64,000 nucleotides of DNA, from NCBI GenBank assembly GCA_016584305.1, contig JACEEZ010015277.1, positions 423,501 to 487,500 of the forward strand, written 5' to 3'. This stretch comes from Chionoecetes opilio. Taxonomy: Eukaryota > Arthropoda > Malacostraca > Decapoda > Majidae. Made by a program: the position numbers and the translations under genes. The notes under the pieces are model-generated. The model saw only the letters and a program-made list of their open reading frames with translations, was not told the origin of the DNA and did not search any database. Below, piece by piece: positions 53,461 to 64,000 of the stretch. The stretch's first letter is position 1. Every line of letters starts with the position of its first letter.

Positions 53461-53940
53461 GAGAACGACCAGTGTTCCTAAACTTCCTTGCCCTACGCAG
53501 AAAGAAACTATATTTACCGTGGTTAGGATAATTTTTTAGATTAGGTTAGTTTAAGTTTGAATATCTAAATTTTTCTTAGGTTAGGTTTAAGTTAATCTTT
53601 TAGATTAGGTTAATTAGAACATTAGGTTAACATTGAACATTGAAAAAATCACTTTTGGTGGATTCTGGAGAAAATCAACAGAATCAACTATCACCAAATG
53701 AAAAAGCATCATGCTGTGTTCCGAGAAAAAGGTGTCACGAATCAAAATGCGTAAGCTGTTGGCATTAGTTCCATATTCTCCATTAAGTTATACTAGATTA
53801 ATATTCTTTCATCAATCAAAACTGAGAGGCAACTTCAGAATTATTTTCTTTTTTAACCAAAGCTGCAGTCCACACAACGGCTCTGTCACGCTGGTGCAAC
53901 CTTAGCACAACCATGTCCCACGAGGCAAAATGATACCTTA

Positions 53941-55568
53941 AGGCATCATACAAATATTTCCGAAAAAAAATCGAAATAGTAGAAAAAATTATCATGCGTA
54001 GTTGAACACTTGTGCAAGATTGTGACAAATTATTATAAAGAAAGCAGCAAAAATGAAAGTTTTGTTTGATTTTCTCCCCCCCTCCCCCCCCCCGAAAAAT
54101 ATCCGTAAAGAAAATTTGTGCGATATTCACTGGCATAGGCAAACTGGCACCTCTCAGTCCCTCTCTGTGAGACAGAGGGCCGTCTCAAGGCCTCAGTAGT
54201 GAGGGAGTAGAAGGAGAGGCCGGGTGTCGCTGCTCGTCTCTCAGCCTTCCACCATTCCTGCTCCCTACAGACCATTTACCATTTATTCAGGGCAGGATTG
54301 ATCTCCCTCACGCTCTCTACCTCCTCCACCACCATGTTGAGGACATCAAGGCATACAGTGGCTCAGAGAGAGAGAATACTGGCTGTAGTTCAGCAAACTG
54401 TCCATGCGCATCTGACGGCTAGCACCCTTTTGTGACTAGTACCTTTTGCAAAAGGGGGATCAGATACCAGCTATGTCATATAACACTTCAAGTGTGATAG
54501 AGAGCGTGGCTGAGAGTAAACAAGCAAACCAGCATCTGCTCAGACTCACTGAGCAGGTTCAACCTGGGTTCAGAACCTCGAGGTTCAAATGGCGCGCGGC
54601 TTTTTAAACCGCGTGCCTTTAAACCTCGATACTGAAAAACTTGTTTTTTTTCCAGTTTTCTTTTAATAACTTCGCCATTATTGTACCAAATTTAATAAAC
54701 AATATCTCATTGGAAAGAGGAATGAAGATGTGATTTTCTCATCTTTCATTTTTTTTCAATTTGGGTAAATATTTGCAAATAATAGCAAATACATTTACCA
54801 AGTACAATTACGTGATCCAAGAAAACAAAAAACATTCTTAACACTTAGGAAGAATGAAATTCAAAATTCATAAAAGATTAATCATTTTGATATTTTGTAA
54901 TGCACATTTGGTAATTTTTTCATCAGTGCAAGTCATTGGATAAGTACGTTATTAAGAGTTAAATTTCTTTGAATTTTTTTAATATTATTTTTGCTGTTAT
55001 ATATCGAGTTGTTTCTGAAAATGAGCTCGGATGATTTTGGCATTAGCATACTTTTGACATAAAAAAAATCATGATACAGGTTGAAGTTCCCAAGACTCGG
55101 CAACACCCAAAACTCGGCCATGGTTCCGGATTTTCCAAAACCCGGCAGAACACCCAAAACCCGGCGCGTAGTTGCCGGGTCGGCCGCTGGGTGCCACCAC
55201 ACTAGGCCGCTGGGTTTCTCCCGCCGATTTGTTTGTTGTTATTGTTCAGTGGTGTTGTGACTGTAGAGTTGTGTAGACTGTTATTTTGTGTACTTCTACA
55301 GGTCTGTTATTGGTATTATGGCTCCAAAACGTCCAGGAACACCTACTGGTGCAAGTGAAAAGAAAAGTAAGAACAATGTGTTAACTATTTCTGAGAAAAT
55401 TGACCTTATGAAGAAGTTGGATGCTTTTTTTCCCCTTAATATATCTACATTCTAAAAGTCGGAAAATTCCATTACTCGGCTCGGCGCTGGTCCCGAGGTT
55501 GCCGAGTTTGGGAACTTCAACCTGTAATCCACTGATAATTATAATTAAGAAACGGTGTGACGCTCCCC
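53941..55568. mobile_element. Harbinger-like repeat, copy 2, with nested TA element
   Basis: The left end is AGGCATCATAC (diverged) and the right end GTGTGACGCTCCCC. TTA lies at 53938-53940 and 55569-55571. About 1 kb aligns inverted to 3454-4444. A TA element occupies 55077-55524. The frame 54033-54275 (minus) is the equivalent of 4109-4393 in copy 1. No transposase recognised. Confidence 0.6.
55077..55524 (+). mobile_element. Tigger-like TA element (AAACTCGGC/TTCCCAA family), 448 bp
   Basis: The inverted ends are CAGGTTGAAGTTCCCAA, with TA at 55075-55076 and 55525-55526. AAACTCGGC/AAACCCGGC motifs repeat inside the left end. An ATG at 55318 starts MAPKRPGTPTGASEKKSKNN and TISEKIDLMKKLDA, the beginning of a CENP-B-type HTH, cut by a deletion that joins directly to the right end. 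Confidence 0.85.
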
Positions 55569-56654
55569 TTAATTAAGGTGCCGTCACACTACGTAGTAAC
55601 GTTTCCGTCAACTTTCTGAAAACCAACAATTTCTTGACTGCGCCCTGTCACACATACGCTGCCGTTCATCTGCAATGCTTTCGTCAACTATAAGCAAACA
55701 TGGCTCTGGGACACAGGCAAGCAGTCGCTTCTCTACACTAAATATAATTAAGTGTCTTGTAAGTTGAAGTTTTTGCAACTGTCTTCTTCAATGCAGCAAG
55801 AACATTCCTGCCAGTTTATATAAAGAATTAGCAAACATTCAGTGTCTTGTCAATCCTTAACCGTGGACCGAGTTGGTGTGCAGAGGGCAGAGTTAGCCTG
55901 CAACCTTACCAACTTGTAAATATATACCACCTAGGTAGAATCTAAATCATCAATACCTTGATGGCGTGAAAACCACTGTCAGTTACTAAATTTATTGTTA
56001 ATTTATCCAATAGTAATGCTAATAGGTTAAGATTCGTTTTAGTGACTCTGCTTTATATAGTCTACAACCTTATGAAGGATTAATCTTTTGTCATATACGT
56101 CTTCTATTAACTAACCTTCAAACCTCTTGGCAAACTGTTACTTCGGTCAAAATGACGGACAAAAATGATCTGATAAGAATAAATAGATGAAACTCCGCCA
56201 TCAGTCCAGACCGTGGGCGCCTCTCCCAGGCCTCCATTACGGACAGCAGCCAAGTTAGGTTAGGTTAAGATTAGATATAGTTAAGTTTATATCGTAACTT
56301 ATATTTTTCTGGTAGATTCTGATGTGTTTAGAAATAATCAGAAGTTTGTTTTTCTTGGATATCACTAGTTTTTCACAGGTGGGGTCAAGAGAGTAAAAAA
56401 TAATCTAGTGATTGCCAAGAAAAAAAAGGTCAGATTCTTTAAAAACACATCAAAATCTATCGCAGAAAAATATAGTTTTGTCTGAAAAAGGAGAGGGTCA
56501 CTAAAACGAATTTTTACCATGCTATATAATATTCAGACTCATTCATCTCTAAATTTTGAGATTATAATTATATTTTCATGTAACAAAGAACATAGCAGAA
56601 ATATTAGTCCACCAGTACAAATATCTGCCCTTATAATATTACCTTTTTTTTTAT

Positions 56655-57400
56655 GTGAGAGATGCCTACAAGTTATGTGTTGGTCCTCAAGGCTCTGGTA
56701 CCAGAAACATTAACAGTTCTCTGCTTCTGAATTTTGCGAGGTCCAGAAGGTTGAGAATTGCAGGTTCTTGGTATCAGAGACCAGAGCTGCACCGCTGGAC
56801 ATGGTATAGTAATGCCGGAGGGGTAGTTAAGGAGATTGACCACATCCTCGTTAGTACTCGTTGGAGGATCCTCCAGAACTGCAAGGTTTAACGGAGTGCT
56901 GAGTCCTTTGCAACTGATCACAGACTTGTTTTTGCTACACTTAAGCTCCATGTCAAGTCCAGAAGAATCTAAAGAGGTAACCATACTGTGTTTCATCTTG
57001 AGAAGCTGAAGGACTTGACATGTGCCCATGAGTATGCAGTGGCAGTCTCAAATTGGTTTGATGTACTCGGTGCCCTTGAGGACCCTGTAGAACTGTGGGA
57101 TACCTTCAAACGTGAAACTCTCCAGGCTGCCAAGGAGTGTATTGGGGAGCGCCCGAGGTCAAGGCGTGGTTTTGTCTCGACGGAGACGCTGGAGAAAATC
57201 GAGGAGAGTCGCGCTGCCAGGCTTGCTGGGAACCGGGACCAGCACAGGGCTCTGTCACGCAGGACTAGAACCCTCCTGGGGAAAGACAAGGAGAGGTATG
57301 TCAGGAGTCTTGCTGAGGATGTCAAGGGCCATCTGAATGCTAAAAGGAGATGGAAAGGAAGGAAAAGAGGAAAAAGAGGAAAAGAAGATGAGGCTTAGAG
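56655..57400 (+). pseudogene. LINE family 3 endonuclease C-terminus and linker
   Basis: Frames give VGPQGSGTRNINSSLLLNFA, ELHRWTWYSNAGGVVKEIDH (endonuclease end) and, after a frame change at 56890, FATDHRLVFATLKL. Frame 56988-57398 holds WFDVLGALEDPVELWDTFKR, RSRRGFVSTETLEKIEESRA and TLLGKDKERYVRSLAEDVKG. This is the 5' counterpart of the RT fragments at 15415 and 43185. It is truncated before RT. Confidence 0.8.
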
Positions 57401-57488
57401 GAGGAGAGATTATGTTCCAAAATATTAGTTCCTCATCGTCTCATGGTCCTCCAAACTCAGCTCTTTCAAGAGTCTTATGTGGTAAATA

Positions 57489-58986
57489 CAGTCAAACCTC
57501 GATATAACAGACCTCGATTTAACGGACTTCGGATTTAACGGACTCCATTCACGAGACAAATTTGCGGGCAAGAATGGCATATCAGACCGCTTATCGCCGC
57601 TGGAATCGTCAACTCGACATAATTTTTTATTTTTGTTTTATTTTGGAATGCTTGGGTTTTAAGGAGTTTTAATGTATCAGATATTAAGATATATAAGGTG
57701 GGAGCCTGTGTTGCTAGTGATTTAGTTGTAGAAGGTGTGTATGTGGGTTAAAATATTGAATATTAGTACGTATTACAATTTCTTGACTTCTTCTTGTGAT
57801 CTCTTTCTCTTAAGTTTCGCTTCGTAGGTCCTCTCCTCTCCTCTCCTCCTCTTCCTCCTCTCTGCTAGTGTTAGCTGAAGCTTCTACCCCGGGAGACTGT
57901 ACAGCGTCACACACACACAGCTGTTCGTCTGCACTATTTGCACTTACTTATGTAAACAAACATGGCTCCGACACCCAGGCAGGCTATCGCTGCTATACAC
58001 TTACTTATGTATATTGTCAATCGTTGACAAGCATAACTAGCTAAAAATTGCATGGATGCGTTCATGGTTGGCTCGTCGGAACTCGTCAGAATAGTCCTTT
58101 ACACAAGTGTCCGCCAGTTGGAGCGCATGGTACATATATGACAGTCGGAGCACTTGTTTACAAGCTCAGTTTAAGCTGTTTTCGTCTGTTTTCCGTTGTT
58201 TTATATGCTTATTTAGACTTGTTCAGTGAAGTGAAGTCATTATGGCATCGAAACAGAAGGGAAGTGACAAAAGGAAGCGTGTGAATCTAAGTATTGCAGA
58301 GAAATTAGAACTCATTAAGAAGGTGGAGTCTGGTGTTTCTGTCGCCCGGGTGTGTGTTGAGTATGGTGTAAAGAAACAAACAGTCGGTGATATTCGCAAG
58401 GCTAAGGACAAACTCAGAGAATATACTGTGAAATTCAATGTTGATGCAAGTAAGGATAGGAAAGAATCGTGTCATCATGTGTACATGGGTAACTTGTGTC
58501 TTATAATTATGTCTTAACGACAACACTGCTGCTGCCGTGGATGTGCTGTGCTGCCAGGCGTGGATGAGCGCCTTGCTTGTATTTTTATCTATTTACTCAT
58601 ATGTATGAATGATAGCCATTAAAATGCGTTTATATGTCGACCACATTGCGTTTATATGCGACGAATATGCGACCATTCACCTAGAATAATGGTATTTCAT
58701 AGCATACCAAGCAGTAATGAGCGAGCCTGGAGACTTACTACCTCTCCTAATACCACTCCCGTGCAGTCGTGGGCGAGCTTGCTATGTAGCACCAGTCACT
58801 GTTTACCTTCCAACATAGCTACACAGGTCTGCTTGTGTTTGTGATTATTTCTAATTTATTTCACAAATTTTCCTGTGATTTACCTATATTTTTCCACCCT
58901 TGGGAAAATACCCTCGCTATAACGGACAATCGGCTTTAACGGACCACTCCTCCCCCCCTTTAGTCCGTTATATCAAGGTTTGACTG
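57489..58986 (+). mobile_element. Tigger-like TA element (CTCGATATAACGGAC family), copy 3
   Basis: The ends are CAGTCAAACCTCGATATAAC and, inverted, CAGTCAAACCTTGATATAAC. TA lies at 57487-57488 and 58987-58988. It is the only copy of the three with a transposase start (58242-58517). It also holds a stretch (57935-58040) resembling the subterminal sequence of the surrounding Harbinger-like element. The DDE domain is absent. Confidence 0.9.
58242..58517 (+). CDS. Tigger-type N-terminal DNA-binding fragment
   Basis: A 91-codon frame starting MASKQKGSDKRKRVNLSIAE, then KLELIKKVESGVSVARVCVE and YGVKKQTVGDIRKAKDKLRE. This is the CENP-B N-terminal (psq-type) helix-turn-helix of pogo/Tigger transposases. 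Family members are about 500 residues long. Here the frame departs from homology after VDASKDRKES and stops. If expressed it could bind element ends without cutting. That is speculation. An ATG in good context and no breaks within the HTH support a recent origin. Confidence 0.75.
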   Translation: MASKQKGSDKRKRVNLSIAEKLELIKKVESGVSVARVCVEYGVKKQTVGDIRKAKDKLREYTVKFNVDASKDRKESCHHVYMGNLCLIIMS

Positions 58987-59039
58987 TACTTTCTTTTTCT
59001 CGACTTCAACCATGAACTTTAGTCTTTATTTATTTTTAT

Positions 59040-59330
59040 TTGTATATATTTTTTTTATGCCTATAGCACCTGTAGGCAGTGATCACCAGGGCTCGGATGG
59101 TAGGCCCTGGAGGCTCACTTGAGGGCTGTGATGGTTGGCCCTCCCCCGTGGTGGCGCAGTCAGGATTTTTATAGTGACGCCTGTGATTAGAGGTTCATGC
59201 CGTCCCCCTGTGTCCTCCGATGCATTCGTAATCGAAGGTAGAGTTATGGGCAGCATGTGGGTGTTTTTAGGCCACTCGACGGTGCAGAAAGATTTTAAGT
59301 GGATTTATAGGTCTCACTCGGGATGACCCG
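59040..59330 (-). repeat. tRNA-derived SINE, head truncated
   Basis: The minus strand runs from CGAGTGAGACCTATAAATCC through the GAGTGGCC, CGAATGCATCGGAGGACAC and GCCACCACGGGGGAGGGCC blocks to a tail CTATAGGCAT and an A-rich run at 59040. The A/B box head is missing. Confidence 0.85.
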
Positions 59331-59534
59331 GAAGTTATGCTTGTTTACGATTGACAATACACATAATTAAGTGTATAGCAGCGATAGCCTGCCTTGGTGT
59401 CGGAACCATGTTTGTTTACAATCGACGGAAACAGCTGGGGTGTATGTGTGACGGCTTGCACTCAACAAATTGTCAATTTTCAGAAATTTGATGAAAAAAA
59501 TTGACGGAAAAAGTGCTAGTGTGACGCCGCCTTA

Positions 59535-59806
59535 AATTACTCTCAGCACTTTACTGAGCTCCGTCAATCCACATCTTGCCACCTCTTCACTGGACACCTT
59601 ATTTTTCCATGTGATCCCAGCCATATACCTCAACATTCTCCAATCACAACCAGCCAACACATCCTCCAACTTCTTCATCAAAGCCCATGTCTCAGAACCA
59701 TGCAGCAATACTAATTTTATACATGCTTCAAATACTCTTCCTCTGTTTTTCAGTAGAACACTTTTGTTTATCAGCAGTCCCACTATCATTCTCCACTTCA
59801 ACCAGG
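59535..59806 (-). pseudogene. LINE family 4, C-terminal part
   Basis: The minus frame reads WRMIVGLLINKSVLLKNRGR, LLHGSETWALMKKLEDVLAG and CDWRMLRYMAGITWKNKVSS. It joins 62056 onward once the TA element is removed (RVGTT-WLKWRMIVG). It is cut on the left by the Harbinger-like end at 59531. Confidence 0.85.
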
Positions 59807-60093
59807 TACACTCAAACCTCGGCTATCGCGCCTAATTGGTGCCGCTATCGGTGCGTGATAGCCGAACAATAGAACTAATGGTAATAATTCTAATTGGTGC
59901 CAGAACCCCCAAGATGACCACATATTCTACCACTTTTTTCATGTTTTTACCTTGTTTTTTCAGCATAAGATGAAATAATAAATCAAATGAGGAATCATAA
60001 ACACAACATACATTTTACAGCACTTTATTTACCTTTTATCGGGGATGACGAGGGGCTTAGATGGATGATAGCCGAGGCTTGTGTGGAGTGTTG

Positions 60094-60872
60094 TCATTTA
60101 TGACCACCGCGACGGGCCTGTAACTCGTCCAGAATGTCTTCCATTGTTGCACAAGTGAGGCCCTCAAAGTTAGATGGTTCATCAATGACAGGGGGATCAT
60201 TGGAGGGTCCTGGTTGCCGTCCATTCTTGTGTTGCTGTGCCTGGTTGCGGCTCCGTAAAAACTCGGTGATCTCACATTGACGGAGAGAGTTCATGTGGTC
60301 TTGATACTGCTGCTCATAACTTGCCACTGCCTGACGAATCAACGAACACTTTAACTCGCTGTTAGTAGTTAAGTCTTGTTCGAGGATGTGGCGTAGCCTG
60401 CAACTCAAATATATAACTGTCTTGATATCGGCAATAGATAAACCTTTCACTCCGCACATTGTCACTTCCCTCTTCCTCTTCAGTGCTGTCCGCTGCACCT
60501 GCCACATCATCCTCTTCCATTATATTGTCAGCAGTCCTTGCAGGAGGCTGAATAATTTCCCTAATGTCCTCACCAGTCATGTCAGCAAATCCAGCTCCAG
60601 GGATTTGCCGTGCCTCTGCCACCGCCGCTTCTATCTGTGTCTCGAGTGACTGGGTTACCAGGCACTGCCACCTGGCGGTCCTCAGGCAAACCCTCCAAAA
60701 TGTTACGCCAAGCAGCATTGATAGTGGTATTGTTCCAGCAGTTTACCACTGTCTTTACCAAGTCAACTGCCTGTTTTACGTTGTACGATTTCCAATAACA
60801 AATCACTTTATGTTCTGCCTCAGTATCAACTTGCGTGATAGTGGGAGGACGAGGTTGAGGTAAATCGGCCAT
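60094..60872 (-). pseudogene. Tigger transposase, end of DDE domain and tail
   Basis: From 60872 on the minus strand: AEHKVICYWKSYNVKQAVDL and VVNCWNNTTINAAWRNILEG, the end of the DDE_1 domain in Tigger-type enzymes. An acidic stretch follows (MEEDDVAGAADSTEEEEGSD). The tail frame 60094-60510 carries KCSLIRQAVASYEQQYQDHM and GRQPGPSNDPP, parallel to 10577-11182. Two frame breaks occur. The HTH and catalytic Asp residues are missing. Confidence 0.75.
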
Positions 60873-61774
60873 TATACAAAGTTTCCTTCAATGCTATCAC
60901 TGCACTCAGAGAGTACGCACACTTTAGTGACTTGACTGAGGTGGCGGGAGCTGCGGGAAGTCCAGGAATTGAGCAACCAATCACAACTCGCTGCTAATGT
61001 CCTGTCGTCTACTCGATCGCAACGCCTCTATCAGCTGGCCTATCTTGAGCCCTCGGGTGGGGTTATGAGATTCCCGCATTGGTGTCACGTTCACCGTTAA
61101 CAGGCTGTTGACGACGTCTCTCATACTGTTAGCTGTTACGTTTACTATTTAAAAAATCTAAATTTGCATAGTACGTCAGCATGGTTTTATGAATGGCTTG
61201 CAATTTGAGGGTAAAACAACGACTCTGTATACCTTCCTATACATTTGGCAACGTAATTGTCGCCCGAGTGTCCTTGACAGTCTATGATAACACCTGGGGA
61301 ACCTGACCTGACCTCACTCCCCTCTACCTGCCCCTGGAATGTCCTGACGGTGTATTTATAGAACAAGGACGCCTAGCTGTTACGCCTTTTTTTTTGTATG
61401 TGTGTGTGTTTCTGTGAACGTTGATTAAAAGAAAAAGTGAGTGCATTATAACGTAAAATGCAGAGGCAGCTGCAGCATCGTCCTCACTCACAGACATCCT
61501 GTTTCACCACCACAGACATCCACCATTTCCTGGTGTGGACGGGCCTTAATAAACCGTATAAATTTGTATATTACTGACTACAGTAAATTTGCTCGAATTG
61601 TCCTACGTTCGAAAATGTGGTATTAGGTCGGTATAGTGGGCTTTCAAAAGTGCTAGGATTCTTACCTACTACATCATCATGTAGATTTCTTCATTCTGAG
61701 TATTTATCTCCCATTTCCAATGGGGGATAAATGCGATCTGGTGATAAAAACGAGGGTGTCTCGAATCGTCCAGA

Positions 61775-61935
61775 CACCCTCTAATCACAGGCGCCACTTT
61801 AAAACTCCTGCCTGCGCCACCACGGGCGAGGACCAACCATCACAGCCCTCAAGTGAACCTCCAGAGCCTACCATCCCACCTCTGGAGGTCACTGCCTACA
61901 TGCACTGTAGGCCCATATGTGTAAAAAAAAAAAAA
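61775..61935 (+). repeat. tRNA-derived SINE fragment in Tigger element
   Basis: Body from CTCTAATCACAGGCGCCAC to CACTGTAGGCCCATATGTGT and a 13-A tail, followed by the element's own end GTGATAGCCGTGAAACGCG. Confidence 0.8.
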
Positions 61936-62055
61936 GTGATAGCCGTGAAACGCGGTAGCTTGCTGCGCTATAGCCAAGGATTGTAGTACATTTGGGTATG
62001 CGCAATAGCCGTAAAGCGCGATAGCCGAATGCGCGATAGCCAAGGTTTGAGTGTA

Positions 62056-62985
62056 GTTCCTACCCGTATTCTTACTGCTCTTTCCCCTCCACCCTCGCTA
62101 TCTAACATATCACCAAGATAACAAAACTGTTTCACTTCTTTACACCACCATCCACTTCTATAGTTTCTACCTCTTCCTGTGCTGGTGGTCCTCCTCCGTT
62201 GATTCTTCTTACACACGCTGGGCAGCATAAATCTACCACCTTATTCAGGTTTCTTAGTCCCGAACATCTTTTATGGCACCACTTGTCACATTCCTTACAA
62301 AGAATAAAGTCTATTCCCACTCCACTACTGCACTTTCCACAGGGAAACCTTCCCACTTGTATATTTTGCTCTATTTTCTTGCCTATTACCATCATCTTCC
62401 CATATTCACCTTCAGACCTTTTCTCTCCATTGCTTGCTTCCAATCTACAAATCTCCTCTCAACTTCCTCCTTTGTCTCACCTGTCAAGACTAAATCATCT
62501 GCATATAGCAGCTCCCATGGATTTCCTGTTCTGCACTCCTTTGTGGTCTCTTCCATCACTAAAACAAACAAAAGAGGACTGAGGACTGAGCCCTGATGCA
62601 CCCCTGCTCCTATCTCAAAAGCATCTGATGTTCCTACAGCTACCTGCATCCTTGATCTCGAGTCTTCATACAGTGCCATTAACAACCTTATAAGCCTCTC
62701 CGGTACCTTTTGTCTTCGCAATGCCCATCTAATTGCTCTTCTCGGAATCCTGTCGAATGCCTTTTCCAGATCCACAAACACATGATACAGACTCTTCTTC
62801 TTCCCCTTATATTTCTCCTGCAGATGCCTTGTGATGAAGATTGCATCGGTAGTTGACTTTCCAGCCGTAAAGGTTATTGGCTGTCATTGATTTTGATGAT
62901 TCTGGTAAGCTGTTCACACAACACCCTTCTCCCAAATCTTCATCCCATGTTCTAACAGCCTCAAACCATTGTACCCACCACATAA
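62056..62985 (-). pseudogene. LINE family 4, RT and zinc-finger part
   Basis: From the right on minus: AGKSTTDAIFITRHLQEKYK-like sequence, VFVDLEKAFDRIPRRAIRWA, GVHQGSVLSPLLFVLVMEET, LLYADDLVLTGETKEEVERR. The Cys-rich block follows, FPCGKCSSGVGIDFILCKEC with DKWCHKRCSGL and DLCCPAC, then KQFCYLGDMLDSEGGGERAV. The YADD box is intact. A frame change near 62140-62400 and the insertion at 62054 break it. Confidence 0.88.
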
Positions 62986-63903
62986 CACTGCATGTATGTA
63001 TATTAGTTTAAAAACAACATAATGAAAAATAAGAAAAAAACTGAATACATTTGAGTGAGATGTAAAGATAGTATGTAATGACATTGCCTTCAGAGTGCCT
63101 GTATAAGAATATCAAAGTTTGAACATAACTGAGCACAATTCAAATGAAACGTCTATCAATACAAAAACAACACACGTGAATTAACAGTAAAAAAAATTAT
63201 TGCATGATATAATGGGTGAGGTGTAAGAGGCAAGATAACTTGGATTGTGGGAGACGAGAGGAAACATTAGAAAACTCTCTCCTCACCAAGGTTATCCACA
63301 CAACTCCACTACCTCCATCCTGGTATGTGAAGACTTATGTTGTTGAAGGTAAATCAGCATCAGCACTTTTCTTAATTTTTTTCTGTATTATCACTTATGG
63401 AATGCAACATACTCATCACACAATTGCATAGAATGTTTTATTTAAGCCTTGCTCTCATCTTGGCCATAACAGCCAACACTTACTGATTTTTTCCATGACT
63501 ATCAACTTCTTCAGATGTTTAGGAGAAGGATTTCAACTGTCCATTATTGGATGCCTGTTTGCCATGATTGGTGGATTTTAATTTCACAGGGTGAACACAA
63601 AGTGGAGCGGATAGTGAGTGAGCGGTGTGTCAACTGAACATTGTGTGCATCACAACACAGACGTGCACCATTCAATTCATATTCTTATTATATTTTGTTT
63701 TGTTTTGTTGAAGATGATATGCATCATTTCAAATTTGTTTAATGTGAACACACTTAATTCAAGAGCAATCTGTATGTCATGTTCTATCATGATTTTTATC
63801 AGACAAACAGGTTAATAACCCAGCTTAAGATTATAGTAACATCAGACTATGAGGCAGCATTGATAATATTAGATTGAGATTTAAATGTTGTATTTCATTT
63901 CAG
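62986..63903. other. End of third EXOC1 intron
   Basis: No repeat or gene recognised. It ends with a pyrimidine-rich stretch and TTTCATTTCAG at 63893-63903, the acceptor for the next exon. Confidence 0.6.
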
Positions 63904-64000
63904 GTGGTGTGGAGAGCTATGCAAGAGGAATTCATCCGACAGTACAAGTTGATTGACGACCTCATCCATCGCTGTTACCCAGGAGCTATGATCTCTCTTG
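63904..64000 (+). CDS. EXOC1: Exocyst complex component 1 (Sec3), exon d (partial)
   Basis: It encodes [20 protein letters not shown] and [12 protein letters not shown] in phase 0, directly continuing GNLLQ of exon c as in animal EXOC1 (LLQVVW). The exon runs off the right edge. By comparison with the family about 25 residues remain before the stop. This confirms that 7085-64000 is one transcription unit in sense orientation. Confidence 0.93.
   Translation, partial: MVWRAMQEEFIRQYKLIDDLIHRCYPGAMISL

Larger units (their letters stand above)
55576..59531. mobile_element. Harbinger-like element (CGTCACACTA ends), 4 kb, with insertions
   Basis: The left end is AGGTGCCGTCACACTACG and the right end, inverted, AGGCGGCGTCACACTAGC. 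TTA at 55573-55575 and 59532-59534. The outer ~190 bp of both sides are similar to each other in inverted order and to the right end of 36944-38416. It abuts the preceding Harbinger-like element at TTAATTA. It contains a LINE fragment, a TA element and a SINE. It could be two separate remnants. Between 55770 and 56650 nothing else is recognised. Confidence 0.5.
59809..62053. mobile_element. Tigger element (CGGCTATCGCGC family), 2.2 kb
   Basis: The ends are CACTCAAACCTCGGCTATCG and, inverted, CACTCAAACCTTGGCTATCG. TA at 59807-59808 and 62054-62055. GCGATAGCC-type motifs repeat inside each end. It carries the C-terminal half of a Tigger transposase on the minus strand (60094-60872) and a SINE fragment (61775-61935). 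It is inserted in LINE family 4. 60873-61770 has no recognised content. Confidence 0.9.

Overview
This window is animal nuclear DNA, most likely from a decapod crustacean. The evidence is an arthropod-like split gene with very large introns, dense dinucleotide tracts, and mixed LINE, SINE and Tigger/Tc1/Harbinger debris of the kind typical of decapod genomes. The taxon is inferred, not proven. There is no sign of prokaryotic sequence, a CRISPR array, rRNA, a free-standing tRNA or a virus.

The only host gene I can support is the exocyst subunit EXOC1 (Sec3) on the plus strand. Four coding exons lie at 7085-7193, 13203-15195, 34587-34677 and 63904 to the window end. Reading phases match across all three introns (6.0, 19.4 and 29.2 kb), and the joined product runs from just after the N-terminal PH-like domain almost to the C-terminus. 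The N-terminal exons were not found here, and the last exon runs off the right edge. The third intron appears to use a GC-AG donor.

Nearly everything else is transposon-derived and deeply nested. 1-3.4 kb: a composite, palindromic Tc1 element with a TA-flanked element inside it. 3.4-7 kb: a Harbinger-like repeat, then a decayed LINE split by a TA element carrying a 153-bp satellite. 7.2-10.5 kb: a same-strand series of LINE 3' ends. 10.5-13 kb: a Tigger transposase tail, small inverted-repeat elements and a long (CT)n tract. 15.4-23.3 kb: several LINE copies. 23.9-27.95 kb: LINE sequence that looks corrupted, as if poorly polished. 27.1-31.9 kb: a five-level nest (LINE, TTAA element, Tigger-like element, SINE, hAT). 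35-41 kb: an inverted-repeat-bounded element encoding an Academ-like protein with an XPG/FEN1-like signature, itself hit by two other elements. 41.7-49.3 kb: TA-flanked elements, a LINE and a second Academ-like gene split by one of them. 49.6-52.9 kb: a SINE interrupted by a TA element that holds another element holding another SINE. 53.9-63 kb: back-to-back Harbinger-like elements and a zinc-finger LINE interrupted by a Tigger element.

The most interesting signals are the parallel design of about a dozen TA-flanked families (short terminal repeats followed by repeated CG-containing subterminal motifs, four with CENP-B-like N-terminal fragments), the SINE riding at one fixed site inside three copies of a Tigger-like element, and the TIR-bounded Academ-like element.
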